Assembly (NCBI GenBank): GCA_019113645.1
Contig: DXGZ01000127.1
Span: 1-64,000 of the forward strand
Source: Candidatus Mediterraneibacter vanvlietii
GTDB lineage: Bacteria; Bacillota; Clostridia; Lachnospirales; Lachnospiraceae
Reading direction: 5' to 3'
Length of the DNA stretch: 64,000 nucleotides
The notes under the pieces were generated by a model. The model was not told the DNA's origin. It saw only the letters and a program-made list of their open reading frames with translations, and did not search any database. Both the position numbers and the translations under genes were made by a program. The stretch's first letter is position 1. Each line of letters opens with the position of its first letter. Shown here one piece after another: positions 1 through 7,010 of this stretch.

Positions 1-189
1 TTGAGCGAATGCGAGTTGCTCACCGTCTGTCCCTGTTTTTAGTCCGTCCCCGGAACTCCTTAGTTTCTCTTAGCTCCTGGAGCGGAAGCCGAGCACACTC
101 TCCACCCTTGCAGAATACGTTTTAGAATGCCTCCCTGTTTTCCGAAATATCGTCTCAAAAGTCAGCGGACCTAAGCAACTAAATAGCGG
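1..189. repeat. Dispersed long palindrome family 1, copy A (right half, cut by window edge)
   Basis: This non-coding stretch matches the right half of the full copies at 21587-21918 and 54663-55000. Shared words include GCGAGTTGCTCACCG at the loop, TAGTCCGTCCCCGGAACT, GCGGAAGCCG, GCAGAATACGT, CTGTTTTCCG, and AAATAGCGG near the outer end. The left half must lie before the window start. The rest of the interval up to the gene at 286 holds only its ribosome binding site GGGAGGAGG. No ORF of its own is credible here. Confidence 0.8.
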
Positions 190-285
190 AACATTTACTG
201 CGGATTTACAAAAAGAACTGGATTATGCTAAGATAAACAGGTAAGAAAACCGAGAAGAATACGCCGGGAGGAGGACATCAGAGAT

Positions 286-879
286 ATGAAACTTATGATA
301 GCGTCAGACATACATGGCTCAGCTTTCTACTGTGAGCAGATGCTGGAGGCATACCGGAGAGAGGAAGCGGAGAGACTGCTTCTTCTGGGGGATATTTTAT
401 ATCATGGACCCCGCAATGATCTGCCGGAGGGATACGCTCCGAAGGAGGTGATTGCCATGCTTAATCCGATGAAAGACGAGCTCCTCTGCGTGAGGGGGAA
501 TTGTGATACAGAAGTGGATCAGATGGTACTGCACTTTCCGATTATGGCAGATTACTGCTTCCTTGATCTGTGCGGCGGAAAGGGAACGGAGGCGGCCAGT
601 CTGACCGTGTTCGCCACCCACGGGCACATTTACAATCCGCATCATCTTCCGCCCATGCGGGAGGGAGATATTCTGCTGAACGGGCATACGCATGTTCCTG
701 CCTGCGATGAGATCTGCGGGGAAGGCGGAAAGAAGATTGTATATCTGAACCCGGGCTCGGTTTCGATTCCAAAGGAGGATTCGCCGCACAGCTATATGAT
801 CTGTGAGAATGGAGAGTTCCTGTGGAAGAATATGAAGGGGGAGGAGTACATGACATGGAAGAGAGATTCGCACTTCTGA
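286..879 (+). CDS. yfcE: YfcE/MJ0936-type metallophosphodiesterase
   Basis: A 197-residue calcineurin-like phosphoesterase of the small YfcE family, predicted to be a cytoplasmic two-metal phosphodiesterase; the natural substrate of the family is poorly defined. The metal ligands read in order: D8 and H10 in SDIHGS, D36 in LLGDILYHG, N72 in RGNCD, H112 and H114 in THGH, and H134/H136 in NGHTHVP. This is the full set expected for the fold. Length fits the family (about 185 residues). The start follows a strong GGGAGGAGG site. Its last 25 bases overlap the start of the next gene, so the two are probably cotranscribed. Confidence 0.9.
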   Translation: MKLMIASDIHGSAFYCEQMLEAYRREEAERLLLLGDILYHGPRNDLPEGYAPKEVIAMLNPMKDELLCVRGNCDTEVDQMVLHFPIMADYCFLDLCGGKGTEAASLTVFATHGHIYNPHHLPPMREGDILLNGHTHVPACDEICGEGGKKIVYLNPGSVSIPKEDSPHSYMICENGEFLWKNMKGEEYMTWKRDSHF

Positions 880-1823
880 TTGATGCGGACAATGTGTCGG
901 CAAAATATATTCAGCCGATTCTGGATGAGCTGTCCAAGTATGGAAATGTGACCTACAAAAGGATTTACGGAGACTGGACGAAAACAAACAACGCGAGCTG
1001 GAAGGAGGAACTGCTGCAGAATTCAATCACACCGATCCAGCAGTTCAGTTATACTCATGGCAAGAATGCCACGGATTCGGCCATGATTATTGATGCTATG
1101 GATATGCTCTATACAAGTGAGCTGGAGGGATTCTGTCTCGTATCCAGCGACAGTGATTTTACCAGACTTGCCAGCCGTCTGCGGGAAAGCGGAAAGACTG
1201 TGATCGGTATGGGAGAGGACAAGACCCCGCTGCCGTTTAGAAAGGCATGTGATATTTTTACAGAACTTGAGCTTCTTCTGGAAGACAGCACTATGGGCAA
1301 GGTTGACCGGGAGGAGAAAACTCCGGGGCATCACACGCATGGAAGGGAACAGAAAAAGAGCAATGCCGTGTCAAAAGAACAGATTGAAGAGGCGGTTGTC
1401 AAGATCATCACCGAGAATCAGAACGACGACCGGGAGACCGGACTTGGTGAAGTGGGAAGCCGTCTGGTCAAACTGTATCCGGACTTTGATGTGCGGCGGT
1501 ACGGCTACAGTCTGCTCTCGAAATTCCTGGAGACGCTTCCGAAACTGAAGCTGATTCAGGAGGGAACGAAAGTATCCGTAACCCTCTATGAAGATAAGAG
1601 CAGGAAAGAAAGACTGGAAGAATATATTCAGCAGCAGATTCAGAGCAGCGGACGGTATGGGATTGCGCTGAGCTCGCTGGGCAACCGGATCCGGATGCGG
1701 TTCGGCGATTTCAAAGTGAGGGACTACGGGTTCTCTCAGTTTAAGCAGTATATACAGAGCTTCCCGGATGTGGAGGTAATCGATGACGGAGAGCGTACGA
1801 GAGCGGTATATGTAAAAGAATGA
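855..1823 (+). CDS. NYN-domain protein with two LOTUS/OST-HTH domains
   Basis: The ORF track starts at 822, but the ATG at 855 is preferred because GGGGGAGGAG lies just upstream and the family begins with a residue run like FALLIDADN. The product is about 322 residues. The first 130 or so form a NYN (PIN-like) domain, with acidic residues in LLIDADNVS, the SSDSDF motif and a conserved glycine region, suggesting a metal-dependent RNase. A charged linker follows, then two OST-HTH/LOTUS modules, each ending in a YGYSLLSKFL- or YGFSQFKQYI-like helix. LOTUS modules bind RNA, so an RNA-targeted nuclease or RNA-binding protein is inferred. It overlaps the phosphodiesterase gene by 25 bases. The biological target is unknown. 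Confidence 0.85.
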   Translation: MEERFALLIDADNVSAKYIQPILDELSKYGNVTYKRIYGDWTKTNNASWKEELLQNSITPIQQFSYTHGKNATDSAMIIDAMDMLYTSELEGFCLVSSDSDFTRLASRLRESGKTVIGMGEDKTPLPFRKACDIFTELELLLEDSTMGKVDREEKTPGHHTHGREQKKSNAVSKEQIEEAVVKIITENQNDDRETGLGEVGSRLVKLYPDFDVRRYGYSLLSKFLETLPKLKLIQEGTKVSVTLYEDKSRKERLEEYIQQQIQSSGRYGIALSSLGNRIRMRFGDFKVRDYGFSQFKQYIQSFPDVEVIDDGERTRAVYVKE

Positions 1824-1829
1824 TCATAG

Positions 1830-1910
1830 AACACAGGCAGAGGCAGCGACCGGAGGATGCGGACTCCTTTATGGAGAAAACGTCTGACGGCCGCTGCCTC
1901 TGTCTGTGTT
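1830..1910 (+). terminator. Long hairpin after the NYN gene
   Basis: AACACAGGCAGAGGCAGCG at 1830-1848 pairs with CGCTGCCTCTGTCTGTGTT at 1892-1910 (one G-T wobble), a 19-bp stem with a 43-base loop. There is no T-run after it, so it may be a weak terminator or a processed structure. The rest of the 1824-2149 gap holds the nadA promoter and operator. Confidence 0.5.
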
Positions 1911-2005
1911 CTGCGCGGAATCTGCGGCTTCGGGCAGTGTGAAGGCTGACAGAAGTGTAATTTTTAACGAAAGAAATTCCTCTTTTTGAAAAATATTTGT
2001 AAATT

Positions 2006-2042
2006 CATGTGTCTTGTCACATGTAAATGTCAGTGGTATACT
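2006..2042 (+). promoter_or_regulatory. nadA promoter with overlapping NiaR-type operator
   Basis: A near-consensus promoter TTGTCA (2014-2019), 17-base spacer, TATACT (2037-2042). The -35 box sits inside the palindrome CATGTG-TCTTGT-CACATG (2006-2023). The encoded NiaR regulator is in the same operon, so repression of nadABC by niacin-bound NiaR at this site is inferred. The word TGTCTTGTCA resembles what I recall of known NiaR/YrxA sites. Confidence 0.75.
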
Positions 2043-2149
2043 ATGCGGGAGAAATAAAGCGGAGGATACATGGCGCAGATACAGGGTGCCGCGCGGCGGG
2101 ACGAAACGAATGTGTCATCCGGAAAACGGAATGAAAAAGGGGTATCTAT

Positions 2150-3055
2150 ATGACAGTCAGAGAAGAGATTGAGCAGCTGAAAAAAGAGAAGAACGCGGTG
2201 ATTCTGGCACACTATTACGTGAGACCGGAGGTGCAGGAGCTTGCGGATTACATCGGGGATTCTTTCTACCTGAGTAAAGTGGCGGTAGGACTGAAAGAGC
2301 AGACGATTGTTTTCTGCGGTGTATCGTTTATGGGAGAGAGCGCCAAGATCCTGAATCCGGAGAAGACGGTTCTCATGCCGGACGCGCATGCGGACTGCGC
2401 CATGGCGCATATGGCGGATGAGGAGACGATCAGGGAAATGCGGGAGAAGTATGAGGATCTGGCGGTTGTCTGTTACATTAACTCAACGGCGGAGCTGAAG
2501 CGCTGTTCAGATGTATGTGTGACATCGGCAAATGCGGTGAAGATCGTAAAGGCGCTTCCGAATAAAAACATTTTCTTTATACCGGACCGCAATCTGGCGC
2601 ATTATATCGCTGAGCTTGCGCCTGAGAAGCATTTTGTATACAACAGGGGATACTGTCCGGTTCATCAGCAGATGCGTCTGGAAGAGATCAGAAAAGCGAA
2701 AGAAGACCATCCGGAAGCGCTTGTGCTGACACATCCGGAGTGTCCGGGGGAAGTGCTGGAGCTGTCGGATTATATTGGAAGCACATCCGGAATTATAGAA
2801 TACGCGCAGAAAAGCAATGCTTCTGAATTCATAATCTGTACGGAAAACGGTGTGCGGTATGAACTTGAGAAACGATGTCCTGATAAGAAATTTTATTTTA
2901 CAGAGACAGAACCTGTCTGCGAGGATATGAAGACGATTACTCCGGAGAAGATTCTTCATGTCCTTCGTACCGGGGAAAATGAGGTACAGCTGAATGAGAC
3001 GGCGCGCGCAGAGGCGGAAGAGCCGCTGAAGAAAATGCTTGAGCTGGCGCGGTAG
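2150..3055 (+). CDS. nadA: Quinolinate synthase
   Basis: NadA condenses iminoaspartate with dihydroxyacetone phosphate to quinolinate, the second step of de novo NAD synthesis, in the cytoplasm. The 301-residue length is typical of the short NadA type. Three cysteines in the right places should bind the oxygen-sensitive [4Fe-4S] cluster: C83 (HADCAMA), C169 (GYCPVH) and C257 (EPVCEDM). Other family signatures are AHYYVRPEVQ near residue 20, VSFMGESAKIL, and HPECPGEV. It is the first gene of nadA-nadB-nadC-niaR and is read from the promoter at 2014-2042. Confidence 0.97.
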   Translation: MTVREEIEQLKKEKNAVILAHYYVRPEVQELADYIGDSFYLSKVAVGLKEQTIVFCGVSFMGESAKILNPEKTVLMPDAHADCAMAHMADEETIREMREKYEDLAVVCYINSTAELKRCSDVCVTSANAVKIVKALPNKNIFFIPDRNLAHYIAELAPEKHFVYNRGYCPVHQQMRLEEIRKAKEDHPEALVLTHPECPGEVLELSDYIGSTSGIIEYAQKSNASEFIICTENGVRYELEKRCPDKKFYFTETEPVCEDMKTITPEKILHVLRTGENEVQLNETARAEAEEPLKKMLELAR

Positions 3056-3086
3056 GGAAAGACAAAACAAGAGAGGGATGGAACAG

Positions 3087-4340
3087 ATGGACATGTATGC
3101 TGACACAGTGATTGTAGGGACAGGAGTATCAGGGCTGTTTTCCGCGCTGAATCTTCCGCGGGACAGGAAAATCATTATGATTACAAAATCAGACGTGGAA
3201 AGCAGCGATTCATTTCTGGCTCAGGGCGGTATCTGCGTTCTCAGAGATGAAGCGGATTATGAGAGTTATTTTGAGGATACGATGCACGCGGGACATTATG
3301 AGAACAGGAAGGAATCCGTGGATATCATGATACGGAGTTCCAGGGAGATCATTCAGGATCTGATCGGGTATGGCGTGAAGTTTGAACACCGCGGCGGCAG
3401 CAGTGAAGAGATGCGGAAAACAGGTGAGAATTCAGATTTCTTGGACGGATACGCGTTTACCAGGGAGGGAGCGCACTCCAGACCCCGAATCCTTTTTCAT
3501 GAGGATGTAACAGGAAAAGAGATCACCAGCAAACTGCTGGCGCAGGTGAAAAAGCTTGAGAATGTGAAAATTCTGGAGTATACTGCCATGACGGATATTG
3601 TGGAAGGAGAATCCGGCTGCGCGGGAATTCAGGTGAAAGACAAAGCCGGGAAGGAATTTTTCATCTACGCGGACGATACGATTCTGGCAAGCGGCGGGAT
3701 CGGAGGACTCTATAAGCACTCCACCAATTTTCCTCATCTTACAGGAGATGCGCTGGAAGTGGCGAAAAAGCACGGTATCCGTCTGGAACATCTGGATTAT
3801 GTACAGATTCATCCGACGACGCTGTACTCAAAGAAGCCGGGGAGGAGATTCCTGATTTCCGAATCCGTCCGCGGAGAGGGCGCGGTTCTTCTGAATAAGG
3901 ATGGAGAACGGTTTGTGGATGAACTTCAGCCCAGAGATGTAGTGACTCAGGCAATCCGGGAACAGATGAAGAAGGACGGTACGGATCACGTGTGGCTGTC
4001 CATGGAGAAAATCGACAAAGAGACCATACTGAACCATTTCCCCAATATTTACCATCATTGTCTGGGAGAGGGATATGATGTGACGAAGGAGCCGATCCCG
4101 GTTGTTCCGGCCCAGCATTATTTTATGGGCGGAATCTGGGTGGACAGGGACAGCCATACTTCCATGGCGCACCTGTACGCGGCAGGAGAGACAAGCTGCA
4201 ACGGCGTGCACGGCGCGAACCGTCTGGCAAGCAACTCGCTGCTGGAAAGCCTTGTATTTGCAAAGCGGGCCGCAAAGAAGATCGCGGCGGGAGAGCAGAA
4301 TGAGGATGAGGGGGCGGAAGCCTCCGAGCAGACGGCATAG
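3087..4340 (+). CDS. nadB: L-aspartate oxidase
   Basis: FAD enzyme that oxidises L-aspartate to iminoaspartate for NadA. The ATG at 3087 is chosen over the track start at 3039 because GAGAGGG sits about 9 bases before it and translation then begins just ahead of the FAD Rossmann motif VIVGTGVSGL. Other marks are DSFLAQGG, the active-site HSRPRI and HPTTLY regions, ESVRGEGA, and the C-terminal FAD stretch YAAGETSCNGVHGANRLASNS. The protein is about 417 residues, shorter than the roughly 530 of E. coli NadB; it lacks most of the C-terminal helical domain, as in a subset of Firmicutes. It lies between nadA and nadC in the operon. Confidence 0.95.
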   Translation: MDMYADTVIVGTGVSGLFSALNLPRDRKIIMITKSDVESSDSFLAQGGICVLRDEADYESYFEDTMHAGHYENRKESVDIMIRSSREIIQDLIGYGVKFEHRGGSSEEMRKTGENSDFLDGYAFTREGAHSRPRILFHEDVTGKEITSKLLAQVKKLENVKILEYTAMTDIVEGESGCAGIQVKDKAGKEFFIYADDTILASGGIGGLYKHSTNFPHLTGDALEVAKKHGIRLEHLDYVQIHPTTLYSKKPGRRFLISESVRGEGAVLLNKDGERFVDELQPRDVVTQAIREQMKKDGTDHVWLSMEKIDKETILNHFPNIYHHCLGEGYDVTKEPIPVVPAQHYFMGGIWVDRDSHTSMAHLYAAGETSCNGVHGANRLASNSLLESLVFAKRAAKKIAAGEQNEDEGAEASEQTA

Positions 4341-4421
4341 GAAGCTGCACAGGAGCGGACAGAACAGGAACGGAAAAATAACAGATAGAAACAGAAAAAA
4401 CAGGAAGAGAGGATAACCGAT

Positions 4422-5276
4422 ATGAATAAGATAACGATGACACTTCAGGCAGATCATCTGATACTGGAGGCGTTGAAAGAAGATATATCCAGCGAGGATG
4501 TAAGCACAAATGCCGTGATGAAAGAGGCGGTTCCGGGAGAAGTCGATCTGATCTGCAAGCAGGACGGAATCATTGCGGGGCTGGATGTGTTCCGCAGAGT
4601 GTTTGAACTTCTTGATCCGGAGACAGAAGCGGAATTTTACTGTAAGGACGGGGATCAGGTGACAGCAGGAGAGCTTATGGGAAAAGTAAAAGGAGATATC
4701 CGGGTTCTTTTATCCGGCGAGCGTGTTGCCCTGAATTATCTCCAGAGGATGAGCGGTATTGCCACATATACACATTCTGTAGCGCGGCTGCTGGAAGGCA
4801 GCGGGACAAAGCTGCTGGATACGAGAAAGACAACGCCGAATATGCGGATTTTTGAAAAGTACGCGGTTCGTGTGGGCGGCGGATACAATCACAGATATAA
4901 CCTGTCGGACGGCGTGCTGTTAAAGGACAACCATATCGGCGCGGCGGGCAGCGTGACAGAAGCGGTGCGGATGGCAAGGGAATACGCGCCGTTCGTGCGG
5001 AAGATTGAAATCGAGGTGGAAAATCTGGATATGGTGAAGGAGGCTGTGGAAGCCGGCGCGGATATCATTATGCTGGACAATATGTCACCGGAGGATATGA
5101 AGGAAGCTGTGCGGATCATTGACGGGAGAGCAGAGACCGAGTGCTCCGGAAATGTGACAAAGGAGAACATCGCGCGCCTCACGGAGATCGGAGTGGACTA
5201 TATTTCAAGCGGAGCGCTGACACATTCTGCATCTATACTTGACATTTCGATGAAAAACCTTCATGCTGTAGAGTGA
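4422..5276 (+). CDS. nadC: Nicotinate-nucleotide pyrophosphorylase (carboxylating)
   Basis: NadC transfers phosphoribosyl from PRPP to quinolinate and releases CO2, giving nicotinate mononucleotide. The 284-residue length is normal. Signatures are the substrate-binding LDTRKTTPNMR near residue 130, GGGYNHRYNLSDGVLLKDNH after it, EIEVENLD, DIIMLDNM, and the phosphate-binding C-terminal EIGVDYISSGALTHS. An 81-base spacer separates it from nadB, with GAGAGGA before the start. Together nadA, nadB and nadC give a complete aspartate-to-NaMN route. Confidence 0.97.
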   Translation: MNKITMTLQADHLILEALKEDISSEDVSTNAVMKEAVPGEVDLICKQDGIIAGLDVFRRVFELLDPETEAEFYCKDGDQVTAGELMGKVKGDIRVLLSGERVALNYLQRMSGIATYTHSVARLLEGSGTKLLDTRKTTPNMRIFEKYAVRVGGGYNHRYNLSDGVLLKDNHIGAAGSVTEAVRMAREYAPFVRKIEIEVENLDMVKEAVEAGADIIMLDNMSPEDMKEAVRIIDGRAETECSGNVTKENIARLTEIGVDYISSGALTHSASILDISMKNLHAVE

Positions 5277-5288
5277 GGAGGCGACTGG

Positions 5289-5825
5289 ATGACTGGTTCA
5301 GACAGAAGAGACGCGATTGTAAAGAAGATTAAGAGCAGCAGTGTTCCCGTTCCGGGCAAACAGCTGGCGGCATCGTATGACGTGAGCCGGCAGGTGATTG
5401 TTCAGGATATTGCGCTGATCCGCGCGGCGGGATACAATATTATATCTACAAACAGAGGATATATTATAAATGATGCTGCCGTAACGGCGCGCAGAACATT
5501 TATGGTGCGCCATACGGATGAGCAGCTGGAAGAAGAGCTCAACGCAATTGTTGACCTGGGCGGAACAGTCTGCAATGTGATCGTGGATCATGCGGTTTAC
5601 GGAAAGCTGGAAGCGGAGCTTAACATTACCTCAAGGAGAAAAGTAAGCGAGTTTATCGGGGGAATCAAAAGCGGCAAATCCAGCCCGTTAAAAAACATTA
5701 CATCCGACTATCATTATCATGTCGTAGAAGCGGACAGTGAGGAAACGCTGGACATGATCGGGGATGTGCTGAGAAAAAAGGGGTTTCTTGTAGAAAACCC
5801 GGACAGCCGGCAGCCTGCTCAATAA
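5289..5825 (+). CDS. niaR: NiaR family transcriptional repressor (HTH plus 3H domain)
   Basis: A 178-residue regulator with an N-terminal HTH_11 DNA-binding domain (about residues 5-60, VPGKQLAASYDVSRQVIVQDI) and a C-terminal 3H domain with conserved histidines in MVRHTDE, IVDHAVYGKL and DYHYHVVEA. In characterised Firmicutes proteins the 3H domain senses niacin and the protein represses NAD genes. It starts 12 bases after nadC behind GAGGAGGCG, so it is cotranscribed with the genes it probably controls through the palindrome at 2006-2023. Confidence 0.92.
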   Translation: MTGSDRRDAIVKKIKSSSVPVPGKQLAASYDVSRQVIVQDIALIRAAGYNIISTNRGYIINDAAVTARRTFMVRHTDEQLEEELNAIVDLGGTVCNVIVDHAVYGKLEAELNITSRRKVSEFIGGIKSGKSSPLKNITSDYHYHVVEADSEETLDMIGDVLRKKGFLVENPDSRQPAQ

Positions 5826-5843
5826 ATAACGAATGGAGCTGCA

Positions 5844-7010
5844 ATGGAAGAAATATCGAAACTTCTCGTTGAAGTATTGAATAAAAAGTTTATCCGCGCG
5901 GTTGTGAGCGGCCCGCGGACGAAAGAAGGAATTATAAAGATAAAGATACGACCGCTGGAGATGAAGGGGGAGCTTTGTTTCCAGCTTGAGTCATTTACAG
6001 GGACACAGGCGTTCCATGAGAATCTGGACGCGGAAGGCACCCGGGAAAAACTGCTGGAATATATGAAAGATTTCCGGCAGATGCAGATTGACACGACAGA
6101 AGAATCGTGTTCCGTACTGGTGAGTAAAAAGGGAAAAGCGACAGTGAAGAGAAAGAAGCGAAAAACAAAAGTGCCGGAGGCGGACCGCACCCATAACCGT
6201 ACGAAACACTATATCCTGGAAGAAGGGCGTCCCGTACCGTTTCTGCAGGACCTTGGCGTGATGACAGAGGAGGGGAAGATTGTCCGGACGAAGACGGACA
6301 AGTTCCGGCAGATTAACCGTTTCCTTGAGTTTATCGAAGATATTCTGCCGGAGCTGGATAAAGACCGGGAGCTTACGATTCTTGATTTCGGCTGCGGAAA
6401 ATCTTACCTTACATTTGCCATGTATTATTATCTGCATGAAATGCAGGGATATGACATACGGATTATCGGGCTGGATCTGAAAGAAGATGTGATCCGCCAC
6501 TGCGGAAAACTGGCAGAAAAGTACGGATATACGAAGCTGAAGTTTCTGGTCGGGGATATTGCGGATTATGAGGGCGCGGATCAGGTGGACATGGTGGTCA
6601 CGCTCCATGCCTGCGATACGGCTACAGATTACGCGCTGGCAAAGGCGGCAGGATGGAACGCGAAGGTGATTCTATCTGTTCCGTGCTGTCAGCACGAGCT
6701 GAACGCATCGATGCATCGGGCGGACTGTCTGGCGCCGGTCATGGATTACGGGCTCCTGAAAGAGCGTTTCGCAGCGCTTGTGACAGACGGTCTGCGGGCA
6801 AAGTATCCGGAGAGAGAGGGATATGAGACTCAGGTGCTGGAATTCATCGATATGGAACATACACCGAAGAATATCCTCCTGCGGGCGGTCAGGAAAAATA
6901 AGGGGAATCAGAAGGCAGCGGAAGAGATCAGAAAATGTGAAGAATTTCTGCAGGCGGTGCCGACGCTGGGCAGACTGCTTGCGGACAAAGGGGAGAATCG
7001 CACAGAATGA
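5844..7010 (+). CDS. Class I SAM-dependent methyltransferase (Methyltransf_32-like)
   Basis: A 388-residue protein. The N-terminal 110 residues are unlike known domains that I recognise and end in a lysine/arginine-rich stretch (about residues 94-125). The methyltransferase fold follows: motif I LDFGCGKSYLTFA near residue 178, a GLDLKEDV strand, and a motif IV region VTLHACDTATDYAL. The PCCQHELN segment near 275 is typical of the Methyltransf_32 group. RNA is a plausible substrate given the basic region, but this is inference. It starts 18 bases after niaR and overlaps the next gene by 4 bases (ATGA), so it travels with the NAD operon although no NAD role is evident. Confidence 0.8.
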   Translation: MEEISKLLVEVLNKKFIRAVVSGPRTKEGIIKIKIRPLEMKGELCFQLESFTGTQAFHENLDAEGTREKLLEYMKDFRQMQIDTTEESCSVLVSKKGKATVKRKKRKTKVPEADRTHNRTKHYILEEGRPVPFLQDLGVMTEEGKIVRTKTDKFRQINRFLEFIEDILPELDKDRELTILDFGCGKSYLTFAMYYYLHEMQGYDIRIIGLDLKEDVIRHCGKLAEKYGYTKLKFLVGDIADYEGADQVDMVVTLHACDTATDYALAKAAGWNAKVILSVPCCQHELNASMHRADCLAPVMDYGLLKERFAALVTDGLRAKYPEREGYETQVLEFIDMEHTPKNILLRAVRKNKGNQKAAEEIRKCEEFLQAVPTLGRLLADKGENRTE

